Origin: Corallococcus exercitus
GTDB taxonomy: Bacteria > Myxococcota > Myxococcia > Myxococcales > Myxococcaceae
Assembly: GCF_003611585.1 (NCBI RefSeq)
Contig: NZ_RAVW01000026.1
Coordinates: 1 to 42,911, forward strand
Direction of reading: 5' to 3'
DNA: 42,911 nucleotides
Part shown: piece after piece, positions 17,193 through 25,143 of the stretch
Layout: the number at the start of each line of letters is the position of its first letter
Numbering within the stretch: the stretch's first letter is position 1
The notes under the pieces: model-generated
The model's input: the letters and a program-made list of their open reading frames with translations, nothing else
Database searches by the model: none
Told to the model about the DNA's origin: nothing
Position numbers and translations under genes: made by a program

Positions 17193-19226
17193 TCATCCAA
17201 CGTTGGTCTTGGAGAAGACTCGCAGCGCTTCCGCCACGCTCCAGGCCTGGGCGAAGCAGCCTCGCGGGCGGTAGGGCTCCGTCGCGTCGAAGATCTCCGA
17301 GATCTGTCCAATCCCCGCATGTGACAGGTGGGCCTCCATTCCAGACAGCAGGGCCCTCGCGGCCTTCAGGTCCGGAGCCACCTTCAACGTCGCGTCCACG
17401 TAGTGCCCGATGAGCCAGCCCCACACCGTACCCTGGTGATAGGCCGCGTCCCGGGTGCGCAGGTCTCCGTCGTATGTCGGCTTGTAGTCCTTGCTCCCTG
17501 GCGCCAGGCTGCGCAGCCCCACCGGCGTCACCAATTCCCTGCGCACCACCTCCAGCACCTGCGCCCACCGCTCGCGCTTCAAGACCGGGTGCTTCAGTGA
17601 GATGGCGAAGACCTGGTTCGGCCGCACGCTCGCATCCTCACGGCCGTCTTCTCCGTCCACCACGTCGTAGAGGCAGCCGCCCGCCTCATTCCAGAAGCGC
17701 TGATTGAAGCTGCCTTGTGCCCGCTCCGCCGCGCCCCGATACGGGCCCGCGTCCTGTCCCAGCCGCTCCGCCCAGCCCGCCATCAGGCGCAAGGCATTGA
17801 ACCAGAGCGCGTTGATCTCCACCGCCTTGCCCCGGCGCGGCGTCACCACCCAGCCGTCCACCTTCGCGTCCATCCAGGTGAGCTGGTATCCCTCCTGCCC
17901 CTGGCGCAGGAGTCCGTCCGCCGGGTCCACTCCAATGTGGAAGCGCGTGCCCTTCTGGTGGTGCGCCACGATGTCCTGCAACGTCGGGAACAGGTCGCGC
18001 AGCAGGGACTCGTCCCCCGTCTCCTCCTGGTAGCGGTCCACCGCGTGGAAGAACCAGAGCGTCGCATCCGCCGTGTGGTAGACGCCCTCGTTCTCTCCGT
18101 CCGGGAAGTAGTTCGGGATCAGCCCGTCGCGCACGTAGCGCTGGAACGTGCGCAGGATGGCCGCCGCCTCGCGGTAGCGCCCCGTGGCCAGCGTCAGCCC
18201 GTCCATGCTGATCATCGTGTCCCGGCCCCAGTCCGTGAACCATGGGTAGCCCGCGATGACGCTCCTGGCTTCCAATCCCATCGACCGCGCCCACGCGGCG
18301 TCCGCCGGCCTTGGCGGATCGATGATGAACTGGTCCGCCGCCAGCACCAGCCGCGCCGGTACGCCTGTCCGCCCATGCTCCGGGGCCTGCTCCAACAGAC
18401 GTTGCTGCCGCAGCAGCTCCCGCTCGAAGACCTCCTCGGGCTTCCGCTCCAGCAGGTGGACCGGCTGCTCCGTCGTGAGCCCGAAATACAGCGTGCCCCC
18501 GGGCTTCAACGTCGCGGTGAAGTAGCCCGGCGAGTGCTGCACCTCCGTGAAGTCATACCCGCGCGCCTTCTCCACCCGCAGGTGCTGCGGCTTCGACGTC
18601 TCCGGAAGGCTCACGAACGGCGTGGGCCCATCTGAATACAGCCGCACCCGCTGCCGGGGACCCTCCTCGCCGTTGCGCAGCTCCACCAGCGGGCCTCGCA
18701 GCGTGACGATGGGTTCTCCCGCGTCCTTCAACAGCGGCCCGTCGTGCGGACGCAGCACCGGGAACGGCCGCAGGTGCAACGTCACCTCCGGGCCGGACAG
18801 GTGCCGCCACTCGAGGAACACCGTGTCCTCGCCGTGCACCATCACGTAGCGCCGGAGCAGCCGCGCGCCTCCCACCGCGAACTCCCAGACGGGAATCAGC
18901 CCCTCCAGGTGGAAGTGCCGCAGGTGCCTCGCGCCATCCTCCTGCGTGCTGCCGTCCGCGTGCTCCTCGGAGGTGAGCCGGTAGCGCTTCCCGTCCACCA
19001 GCGCCGTCTCCTCCATGCGCGCCATCAGCACCGTGCGGCCCAGCTTCTCCAGCGTGGGGATGAACAGGCCGTGGTAGCGGCGCGTGTTGCAGCCCACCAC
19101 CGTGCTGGAGGCGTAGCCCCCGCGGCCATTGGTCAGCAGCCACTCGTGGCTCACGTGGGCGTTGAAGTCGGCGCCGCCCGGGAAGTCGAACGACAGGCGG
19201 GGCAGGGCAGGGGCAGGTGCGTTCAC
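17193..19226 (-). CDS. Glycogen debranching-type amylo-alpha-1,6-glucosidase (GH133-like)
   Basis: 677 residues from GTG 19226, with GAGGAGGAGA upstream. The N-terminal beta-sandwich (about 20-285) has EWLLTNGRGGYASSTVVGCNTRRYHGL, typical of the bacterial/archaeal debranching family. The C-terminal (alpha/alpha)6 barrel (about 310-670) has GYPWFTDWGRDTMISMDGL, ADATLWFFHAVDRY and HQGTVWGWLIGHY. It would cleave alpha-1,6 branches in glycogen-like glucan in the cytoplasm. It is divergent from the phospholipase D gene and not part of a visible glycogen operon. Confidence 0.88.
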   Translation of the reverse strand: MNAPAPALPRLSFDFPGGADFNAHVSHEWLLTNGRGGYASSTVVGCNTRRYHGLFIPTLEKLGRTVLMARMEETALVDGKRYRLTSEEHADGSTQEDGARHLRHFHLEGLIPVWEFAVGGARLLRRYVMVHGEDTVFLEWRHLSGPEVTLHLRPFPVLRPHDGPLLKDAGEPIVTLRGPLVELRNGEEGPRQRVRLYSDGPTPFVSLPETSKPQHLRVEKARGYDFTEVQHSPGYFTATLKPGGTLYFGLTTEQPVHLLERKPEEVFERELLRQQRLLEQAPEHGRTGVPARLVLAADQFIIDPPRPADAAWARSMGLEARSVIAGYPWFTDWGRDTMISMDGLTLATGRYREAAAILRTFQRYVRDGLIPNYFPDGENEGVYHTADATLWFFHAVDRYQEETGDESLLRDLFPTLQDIVAHHQKGTRFHIGVDPADGLLRQGQEGYQLTWMDAKVDGWVVTPRRGKAVEINALWFNALRLMAGWAERLGQDAGPYRGAAERAQGSFNQRFWNEAGGCLYDVVDGEDGREDASVRPNQVFAISLKHPVLKRERWAQVLEVVRRELVTPVGLRSLAPGSKDYKPTYDGDLRTRDAAYHQGTVWGWLIGHYVDATLKVAPDLKAARALLSGMEAHLSHAGIGQISEIFDATEPYRPRGCFAQAWSVAEALRVFSKTNVG

Positions 19227-19580
19227 GCCGTGGTCTCCTCCTCGCCCGTCAATACGAGCGCGGTCTGTCCATCCTCCGGAATCGGAGGCATGCCCATGGC
19301 GCCATCGCGGCCCTGGTCACTGGACAACACCGACCGGCCGTCCGTTCGTGCCCAGGGGAAGGAGGACCCGCCGCCCGCTTTCCTGCTCGCTGGGTGCGAC
19401 TTGAAGACACCGCTTGGGCGATGCCGAGCGGGAAGGGTAGGAAGCAGGAAGAGAAGGACGGCCGGACGGTCAGGCCCTCGCCGCTGCCGCAGGCTCGCCA
19501 GAACCCTGGTCCCGGGAACGCTTGCGACGAACCCCCGTGGGCCGCACCTCAACCAGAGCGATTTTCCGAGGAGACACGGC
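19227..19580. promoter_or_regulatory. Divergent intergenic region between debranching enzyme and PLD genes
   Basis: 354 bases without a gene. It must hold promoters for both neighbours, but no clear -35/-10 or -24/-12 element was found. The two start regions are near-identical inverted copies (GAGGAGAC-ACGGCGTG at 19568-19583 and its mirror ending at 19224). CCGGCCGTCC/GGACGGCCGG also occurs as a distant inverted pair around 19335 and 19455. Confidence 0.4.
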
Positions 19581-21134
19581 GTGGCCATCGTGAAGTCAGC
19601 GGGCATCACCGGCCGCCAGCACGGACTGGCGGAACAGGTCTTCTCCCGCGCCGCCGGCGCACCGCTCGTGCCGGGCAACGACGTGCACCTCTTGCGCGAC
19701 GCGCGCGAGAACTACCCCGCATGGCTGCGCGCCATCCAGCAGGCACAGCGCTCCATCCTCTTCGAGAACTACCTCATCGAGGACGACGAGGTGGGCCGCG
19801 GCTTCGCGGACGCGCTGGCCGCCCGTGCTCGCGACGGCGTGCAGGTCCGCGTCCTCTATGACTGGCTGGGCTGCCAGGGCACCGCGTCCCGTCATTACTG
19901 GCGCTCCCTGCGCGACGCGGGCGTGGAGGTGCGCTGCTTCAATCCCTTCCAGTTCGACCGGCCCCTGGCGTGGCTGGGCCGCAATCACCGAAAGACGCTC
20001 ACCGTGGACGGCGAGGTGGGCTTCGTCTCCGGCCTGTGCGTGAGCCACAAGTGGGTGGGCGATGCGCAGAAGGGCGTGGCCCCGTGGCGCGACACCGGCC
20101 TGGAGATCCGCGGCCCCGCCGTGTCGGACCTCGTGCGCGCCTTCGCCCAGGGCTGGAGCACCGTGGGCCCTCCCTTGGATGAGGAGGGCTGCCTGTCCGC
20201 TCGCGCCTCCACGCCCATGGGCGACGTGGCCCTGCGCGTGGTGGCGGGGGTGCCCTGGAGCGCGGGCCTGTTCCGCGTGGAGCAGCTCATCGCGTCGCTC
20301 GCGCGCAAGCGGCTGTGGCTCACCGACGCGTACTTCGTGGGCACCGCCACCTATGTCCAGGCGCTCCGGGCCGCGTCGCGCGACGGCGTGGACGTCCGGC
20401 TGCTCGTGCCCGGCAGCAGCGACATCCCCGCGCTGCGCCCGCTCACCCAGGCCGGCTACCGCCCCCTGCTGGAGGCCGGCATCCGCGTCTATGAATGGAA
20501 TGGCACCATGCTCCACGCCAAGACGGCCGTGGCGGATGGCCTCTGGGCGCGCGTCGGTTCCTCCAACCTCAACCCCGCCAGCTGGCTGGGCAACTCCGAG
20601 ATCGACGTCGCCGTGGAGGACGCCCCCTTCGCCCAGCAGATGGAGGCCATGTACCTCCAGGACCTGGAGCACGCGACGGAGGTGGTGCTCAGCGGCAAGG
20701 CGCGGCGCCTGAAGGCCTCGCCTCCACTGCCGCGCTCGCAGCGGGGCGCTCCCGGCCGGCGGGGCAGCATGAGCCGCGCGGCCGCGGGCGCGGTGCGCCT
20801 GGGCAACACCGTGGGCGCCGCCGTCACCAACCACCGCGAGCTGGGCCGCACCGAATCCAAGGTCGTCTTCGGCGCGGGCGTGGTGCCCCTGGCCCTCGCG
20901 GGCGTGGCGCTCTACTGGCCTTACGCCGTGGCCGTGCCGGTGGCGCTCCTGAGCGCGTGGGCCGGCATCGCCCTGTGGAGCCGGGCCGTGCGCCTGCGCC
21001 GCCAGGAAGCCCAAGGCTCCGAACAGCAGCCGCTGCCGGAGCCCGAGGTGCCGCCGCTTCCCGCCGCGAAGCCGCAGGCACTCCCGGACGCGCCCGCCCC
21101 CCGCGCGCCGGAGGCCGGGCCGCACCAACCCTGA
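19581..21134 (+). CDS. Phospholipase D/cardiolipin synthase-like protein
   Basis: 517 residues from GTG 19581 (GAGGAGA at 19568-19574). Two HKD motifs are present: NHRKTLTVDG (His136) and LHAKTAVADG (His312) followed by GSSNLNPAS, so both halves of the active site are intact. The family transfers phosphatidyl groups, most often making cardiolipin. Unlike classic cardiolipin synthases it has no N-terminal helices; instead two hydrophobic segments lie near the C-terminus (about 435-475) before a Pro-rich tail. Lipid substrate and reaction (hydrolysis or transfer) cannot be told from sequence. Confidence 0.83.
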   Translation: MAIVKSAGITGRQHGLAEQVFSRAAGAPLVPGNDVHLLRDARENYPAWLRAIQQAQRSILFENYLIEDDEVGRGFADALAARARDGVQVRVLYDWLGCQGTASRHYWRSLRDAGVEVRCFNPFQFDRPLAWLGRNHRKTLTVDGEVGFVSGLCVSHKWVGDAQKGVAPWRDTGLEIRGPAVSDLVRAFAQGWSTVGPPLDEEGCLSARASTPMGDVALRVVAGVPWSAGLFRVEQLIASLARKRLWLTDAYFVGTATYVQALRAASRDGVDVRLLVPGSSDIPALRPLTQAGYRPLLEAGIRVYEWNGTMLHAKTAVADGLWARVGSSNLNPASWLGNSEIDVAVEDAPFAQQMEAMYLQDLEHATEVVLSGKARRLKASPPLPRSQRGAPGRRGSMSRAAAGAVRLGNTVGAAVTNHRELGRTESKVVFGAGVVPLALAGVALYWPYAVAVPVALLSAWAGIALWSRAVRLRRQEAQGSEQQPLPEPEVPPLPAAKPQALPDAPAPRAPEAGPHQP

Positions 21135-21165
21135 AGAAAAGGGGGGGCCGGACATGACAAGGGCC

Positions 21166-21227
21166 CACGGGCCGGGAGCGGGGGAAGTCTGGCTTCCCAC
21201 TTCGCTGATCCGGCCCGAAGGCCCGTG
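21166..21227. terminator. Nested inverted repeats between convergent genes
   Basis: CACGGGCC (21166-21173) can pair with GGCCCGTG (21220-21227), or CGGGCCGG with CCGGCCCG (21210-21217), enclosing a perfect 6-bp hairpin GGGAAG/CTTCCC (21182-21198). It lies between the ends of the PLD gene and the small membrane-protein gene and could stop transcription from both sides. No T-tract is present. Confidence 0.45.
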
Positions 21228-21264
21228 AATCCTTACAGCGTTTCAGCCTTCCGGCTGTGCGGCG

Positions 21265-21456
21265 CTAGGCCTGCTTCGCGACGCCCGTGGGCTCCGCCGC
21301 CTTGCCATTGAAGAGCGAGCTGCCCCCGTACAGGGCCAGGCCGACCATGCCCAGCACACCCGCTTCGATGCCGTTGCTCACCGAGGCCCCCAACAGCCCC
21401 ACGATGCTGGTTCCGAGCATGAAGACCACCCCCACCGCCCCTGCCACCTTGCCCAT
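21265..21456 (-). CDS. Small membrane protein
   Basis: 63 residues from ATG 21456, with GAGGGGG about 7 bases upstream. Gly/Ala-rich hydrophobic segments (about 4-22 and 30-47) suggest two short helices with a tight turn, like glycine-zipper proteins. Not recognised. It is divergent from the exo operon; its upstream region is the exo regulatory region, so it may be read from the same 400-base control segment. Confidence 0.6.
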   Translation of the reverse strand: MGKVAGAVGVVFMLGTSIVGLLGASVSNGIEAGVLGMVGLALYGGSSLFNGKAAEPTGVAKQA

Positions 21457-21531
21457 CCGCTGTCCCCCTCTGGACTGAATTGGACCCCTGAACCACTACC
21501 GCTGTTCGACGCACACCCCCTCTTCAAGGCG

Positions 21532-21551
21532 CGTGCCAGACCGCTGGCACG
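21532..21551. promoter_or_regulatory. Perfect 8-bp inverted repeat in the exo upstream region
   Basis: CGTGCCAG (21532-21539), spacer ACCG, CTGGCACG (21544-21551). It lies about 205 bases upstream of the exoA -24 element and about 75 bases upstream of the divergent small gene, a usual distance for an enhancer-type activator site. The factor is unknown. Confidence 0.45.
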
Positions 21552-21590
21552 GGCGTCCCAGAGGAGGCGTGAAATGGAGTGGAAGGTGCG

Positions 21591-21604
21591 GGGCGCACGT
21601 TGGG
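21591..21604 (+). promoter_or_regulatory. FruA-like box upstream of exoA
   Basis: GGGCG-N5-TGGG fits the FruA recognition pattern GGGYR-N4-6-YGGG as known from M. xanthus developmental promoters. exoA (fdgA) is a reported FruA target there. Whether this box is the bound site is inference. Confidence 0.45.
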
Positions 21605-21647
21605 CAATCCTCTTCCACCCCGTGGAAGCGATCGGCAGAAAGCACAG

Positions 21648-21661
21648 GGGAGAACACCGGG
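21648..21661 (+). promoter_or_regulatory. Second FruA-like box upstream of exoA
   Basis: GGGAG-N5-CGGG matches the same pattern except for A instead of a pyrimidine at position 4. It is 44 bases after the first box and about 96 bases before the -24 element. Confidence 0.35.
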
Positions 21662-21756
21662 GTGGGACCGGAATTTTTCCCGGATGCGCCCATGTGCGCC
21701 TGATGTGGCACGCCGTAACCCACTGCATTCCAAGGGTTTTCCCTCCCCACGGTCGC

Positions 21757-21772
21757 TGGCACACGCGCTGCT
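21757..21772 (+). promoter_or_regulatory. Sigma-54 (-24/-12) promoter of the exo operon
   Basis: TGGCACACGCGCTGCT matches TGGCACR-N4-TTGCW at every consensus position except one (C for the first T of TTGC), with correct GG-to-GC spacing. Transcription would start near 21783, leaving about 80 bases of leader before exoA. A sigma-54 promoter fits control of exo by NtrC-type activators during M. xanthus sporulation. Confidence 0.75.
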
Positions 21773-21863
21773 AAGAGCCTCCGCCAGAAGCGAGCCACCC
21801 GGCCCTTCAGGGCGTGTGAACGGTGGCCCGCGCGGACATCAGTCGAACGAAGGAGAGCGGAAG

Positions 21864-22433
21864 ATGGGAATGCGGCGCACGGGGTTCTGGACGGTGATGG
21901 GGATGCTCCTCCTGTCGGGTTGTGCTCACCAGCAGACGCTGAAGGTCGACAACGCGGAGCAGCCCTACCGCATCGGCCGCGAGGACGTGCTCGACGTGAG
22001 CGTCTGGCGCGATCAGGAGCTGTCGCGCACGGTGCCGGTGCGTCCCGACGGCTTCATCTCCATCCCGATGGTGGGTGAGATCCAGGCCGCGGGCAAGACG
22101 CCCACGGAGCTGGCGGAGGCGCTCAAGTCGGGCCTCCAGGCGTACGTGCAGGAGCCCCGCGTGACGGTCATCGTCCGCGAGGTCAACAGCAGCCGCGTCT
22201 TCGTGACGGGCGAAGTGGCCCACCCGGGCGCCTACCCGCTGCGCGGCCGCGTGTCGCTCCTGCAGGCCATCGCGCTGGCGGGCGGCTTCACGGACTTCGC
22301 CAACTCCGACGGCATCGTCGTCATCCGCACGGACGGCAAGGGCGGGCAGATCCCGGTGCGCTACAGCGACCTGGTCTCCCCCGAAGGCGAGAACGTCATC
22401 CTGCGGCCGGGTGACACCGTCGTCGTCCCGTGA
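21864..22433 (+). CDS. exoA: Short OPX polysaccharide export lipoprotein ExoA
   Basis: 189 residues from ATG 21864 (GAAGGAGAG at 21849-21857). A signal peptide ends in lipobox LLSGC (Cys20). A Poly_export domain (about 32-110; YRIGREDVLDVSVW) is followed by one SLBB domain (about 112-185; VFVTGEVAHPGAYPL). At under 200 residues it lacks the extra SLBB domains and the C-terminal amphipathic helix that forms the outer-membrane barrel in E. coli Wza. It therefore needs a separate pore, and exoB follows directly. It equals FdgA/WzaS of M. xanthus, needed for spore-coat export. It is the first gene of the operon, downstream of the sigma-54 promoter. Confidence 0.92.
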   Translation: MGMRRTGFWTVMGMLLLSGCAHQQTLKVDNAEQPYRIGREDVLDVSVWRDQELSRTVPVRPDGFISIPMVGEIQAAGKTPTELAEALKSGLQAYVQEPRVTVIVREVNSSRVFVTGEVAHPGAYPLRGRVSLLQAIALAGGFTDFANSDGIVVIRTDGKGGQIPVRYSDLVSPEGENVILRPGDTVVVP

Positions 22434-22495
22434 AGCGGGGCGGGCGCGAAGACAGCATAGACAGACATCCGGAAGCAGCGAACGTGGGCGTGGGT

Positions 22496-23662
22496 ATGGA
22501 CGGGAGGGCGGCGGTGAGGGGCAACTGGAAGCGGGCAGTGATTGCAGGCTGTCTCATCGCCGCGCCGGCCGCGCAGGCGGCCACCATCCTGGAGCCGCGA
22601 CTGCGCCTGACGGCGGAGGAGCGCTTCGACAACGACATCCGTCTGGGGGCCGGTGGCACCAACGGGCAGTTCATGACGAAGCTCTCCCCGCGGGTGGGCC
22701 TGGACGCGAAGAACGAGCAGCTGACGTTCGACTCGTTCTACGCCACGGACCTCCTGGCGCGGCACGGCTCCGGCAAGACGACGGTGGACCACCGCGCGGG
22801 CATCGGCTTCCGGGACGTGCTGTCCCGCCGGCTGCGGCTGGACGCCAGCGCCAAGGTGTTCCGCGTCACCGACCCCACGTCGCTGCCGCGTGACGGCCTG
22901 GCGCGCTCCACGGCGCCGACCTTCTATGCGACGACGAAGGTGGGGCTCACGGGGCGCGTCACGGAGCGCATGGACGTGCGCGCTGGCTACGCGTTCGAAG
23001 CGACGCGCATCATCGAGCCGGGACGGGTGGCGGGCTATGCACACACCCCGTCGGTGGAGCTGTGGTACCGCACCACGCGCCGGCTGTCCCTGGGCGCCGA
23101 GTATCGCTACCAGGGCTTCCTGTACGCCGGCGACTACAGCCAGGCGCACGGTGCTTCCGCGGCCCTGCGCTACCGGCTGACGCGGCCCACCACGCTCACC
23201 CTCCGGGGCGGGCCGGTGCACTACCAGCCGTCGGACACGTCGCGCGGCGGGTGGCTGCCCCGCGTGGCGCTGGAAGTGGTGCGCGAGGGCGAGCGCAGTG
23301 ACTTCGGCTTCGCCATCGGTCACGACCTGGTGGGTGCCAGCGGGTTTTCTGGCGCGGTGTGGGCGGACTACGCGTCGGTGATGGGGGCGCACCGGTTCAC
23401 GCAGAAGCTGTCGGCCTTCGGGGCGGCCAGCTTCTTCCGGAACGGGACGGCGCCCGGTGAGAACTACACGGAGTGGCGCAACACCACGAACGTGTCGCAG
23501 GGCTATGCGGTGGGTGGAGGCGTCGAGTACCGGCTGAGCCGGAAGCTGGCGCTGCAGGGGGCGTTCGACCGCATCGCGCAGGTGGGTGCGGCGGATGTCG
23601 CTGGGGCGGGGGACCTGACACGCAACGTGTTCGCCCTCCGTCTGGTCATGACAGCTTGGTAG
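22496..23662 (+). CDS. exoB: Outer-membrane beta-barrel protein ExoB (WzpS-type)
   Basis: 388 residues from ATG 22496, which places a standard signal peptide (AVIAGCLIAAPAAQA) at the N-terminus. The frame opens earlier at GTG 22430, which overlaps the exoA stop as GTGA and may be used for coupling. After the signal come repeated amphipathic strands with alternating aromatic residues (for example FYATTKVGLTGRV, RAGYAFEAT, LSLGAEYRYQGF) and a final strand FALRLVMTAW ending in an aromatic residue, as in outer-membrane barrels. With ExoA it would form the composite OPX/beta-barrel export channel described in M. xanthus. Confidence 0.85.
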   Translation: MDGRAAVRGNWKRAVIAGCLIAAPAAQAATILEPRLRLTAEERFDNDIRLGAGGTNGQFMTKLSPRVGLDAKNEQLTFDSFYATDLLARHGSGKTTVDHRAGIGFRDVLSRRLRLDASAKVFRVTDPTSLPRDGLARSTAPTFYATTKVGLTGRVTERMDVRAGYAFEATRIIEPGRVAGYAHTPSVELWYRTTRRLSLGAEYRYQGFLYAGDYSQAHGASAALRYRLTRPTTLTLRGGPVHYQPSDTSRGGWLPRVALEVVREGERSDFGFAIGHDLVGASGFSGAVWADYASVMGAHRFTQKLSAFGAASFFRNGTAPGENYTEWRNTTNVSQGYAVGGGVEYRLSRKLALQGAFDRIAQVGAADVAGAGDLTRNVFALRLVMTAW

Positions 23663-23697
23663 GCAACTTTCGAGTTCGAGGCATGGAGGAGCGGATC

Positions 23698-25107
23698 ATG
23701 GAGCGTGGGATGACGGCGGACCAGATGCTTTCGGCGCTGTGGCGTCGCAAGGCCCTGGTGGGGGCGATCGCTGCAGCAATCTTCGTGTTGGGCGCGGCCA
23801 TCGTGATGACCCGTCCGAGCATTTATGAAGCGTCCGTGGTGGTGCGTGTGGAGCCGCAGCGCCCCGGCGAGGAGATGGTCCAGCGCACGGTGAGCGAGCT
23901 CATCGAGCAGCGGCTGGTCACCGTCCGCCAGGAGCTGCTGGCGCGGCCGGTGCTCCAGAAGGCCATCGAGGAGATGAACCTCTACCCGGAGCTGGTCTCC
24001 GAGAAGGGCATCGAGGCGGCGGTGGAGCAGATGCGCAAGGACCTCACCGTGCGCGTCGAGGGTGAGACGGCCTTCGAGCTGACCTACGCGGGCCGCGACC
24101 CGCAGGTGGTGGCGCAGGTGGCCAACCGGCTGCCGGCCATCTTCTCCGAGGAGACGCTGAAGATCCGCCAGACGCAGGCGGCCCGCGCCACCGACCTCTT
24201 CACCGAGGAGATGGTCGCCATGGGCAAGGCCGTGTCCTCCTGGGAGGGCAAGATCTCCAAGTTCAAGGTGGACCACCTGGGCGAGCTGCCCGAGCAGATG
24301 GAGATGAACATGCGCGGCCTGGAGCGCATCAGCGCCCAGCTGCAGACGAAGTCCGAGGAGCTGCGCACCGCTGAAGCGCGCCGCTCCGACCTGGCCCGCG
24401 CTCGCAACGCCGCGGACAGCGAGGCGGGCCGGCTGGAGGCGGCGGAGAGCGGCCTGTCCCGCACCCTCACCCAGGCCAAGACGCAGTGGACGCCGGACCA
24501 CCCGGAAGTGAAGCGGATGGAGCGTGAGCTGGGCGACATCAGCACCCAGCGCAAGGACGCGGAAGGCCGGATGTTCGCCGAGCGCAACGAGCGCACCCGC
24601 GTGTCCACGCTCATCACCAACATCCAGAAGGACATCGTGGACCTCCAGAAGCAGGCCGAGGCGTACCAGGCGCGGTTGAACAACACCCCGCGCTGGGCCC
24701 AGGAGCTGGCGGTCATGAACCGGGACTACGAAATCGCCCGCACCAAGTACCAGAGCGTGGTGAGCCGCAAGGTGGAGGCGGAGATCGCCCAGGAGCTGGA
24801 GGCCAAGAGCGCCAAGAGCCTGTTCAACGTCATCTCGCCCGCCGGGGCGCCTTCCTCCCCGGCCCGCCCGGACCGCATGAGCGGCCTGCTCATCGCCGCC
24901 CTGGTGGCCCTGGCCCTGGGTGTCCTCACCGGCACCGTGCTCGAGATGCGCGACGACAGCCTGCGCGATGGCACCGAGGTCCGTGAGCGCATCACGCTCC
25001 CTGTCCTGGCGGTGGTCCCGAACATGCAGGGGAAGACGGAGAAGCGGATCTTGATGCCGATGGCTGGGAGCAAGAACAGCGTCTCCTCGCCCACGTCCCT
25101 GAATTAA
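23698..25107 (+). CDS. exoC: Polysaccharide co-polymerase (Wzz/Wzc-like, no kinase domain) ExoC
   Basis: 469 residues from ATG 23698 (GGAGGAG at 23685-23691; ATGs at 23683 and 23710 are weaker). Helix 1 (about 19-37) and helix 2 (about 400-422) flank a large periplasmic part with Wzz fold (about 38-110) and long coiled coils (about 175-360). The Pro-rich segment before helix 2 (SPAGAPSSPARPDRMSG) is the family's usual motif. It ends shortly after helix 2, so the tyrosine-kinase half of Wzc is separate and is supplied by exoD. Role: chain-length control and a periplasmic bridge from synthesis to ExoA. Confidence 0.9.
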   Translation: MERGMTADQMLSALWRRKALVGAIAAAIFVLGAAIVMTRPSIYEASVVVRVEPQRPGEEMVQRTVSELIEQRLVTVRQELLARPVLQKAIEEMNLYPELVSEKGIEAAVEQMRKDLTVRVEGETAFELTYAGRDPQVVAQVANRLPAIFSEETLKIRQTQAARATDLFTEEMVAMGKAVSSWEGKISKFKVDHLGELPEQMEMNMRGLERISAQLQTKSEELRTAEARRSDLARARNAADSEAGRLEAAESGLSRTLTQAKTQWTPDHPEVKRMERELGDISTQRKDAEGRMFAERNERTRVSTLITNIQKDIVDLQKQAEAYQARLNNTPRWAQELAVMNRDYEIARTKYQSVVSRKVEAEIAQELEAKSAKSLFNVISPAGAPSSPARPDRMSGLLIAALVALALGVLTGTVLEMRDDSLRDGTEVRERITLPVLAVVPNMQGKTEKRILMPMAGSKNSVSSPTSLN

Positions 25108-25143
25108 TTGCCGACCGCTTACGGAAAGGATTGGAGAACTCAG

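Noticed and set aside
19596-21200. 534-residue minus-strand frame opposite the PLD gene
   Set aside because: PLD motifs are on the plus strand and the antisense product has no domain.
21706-21721. TGGCACGCCGTAACCC as a second sigma-54 promoter
   Set aside because: Has the -24 half but no GC at -12.
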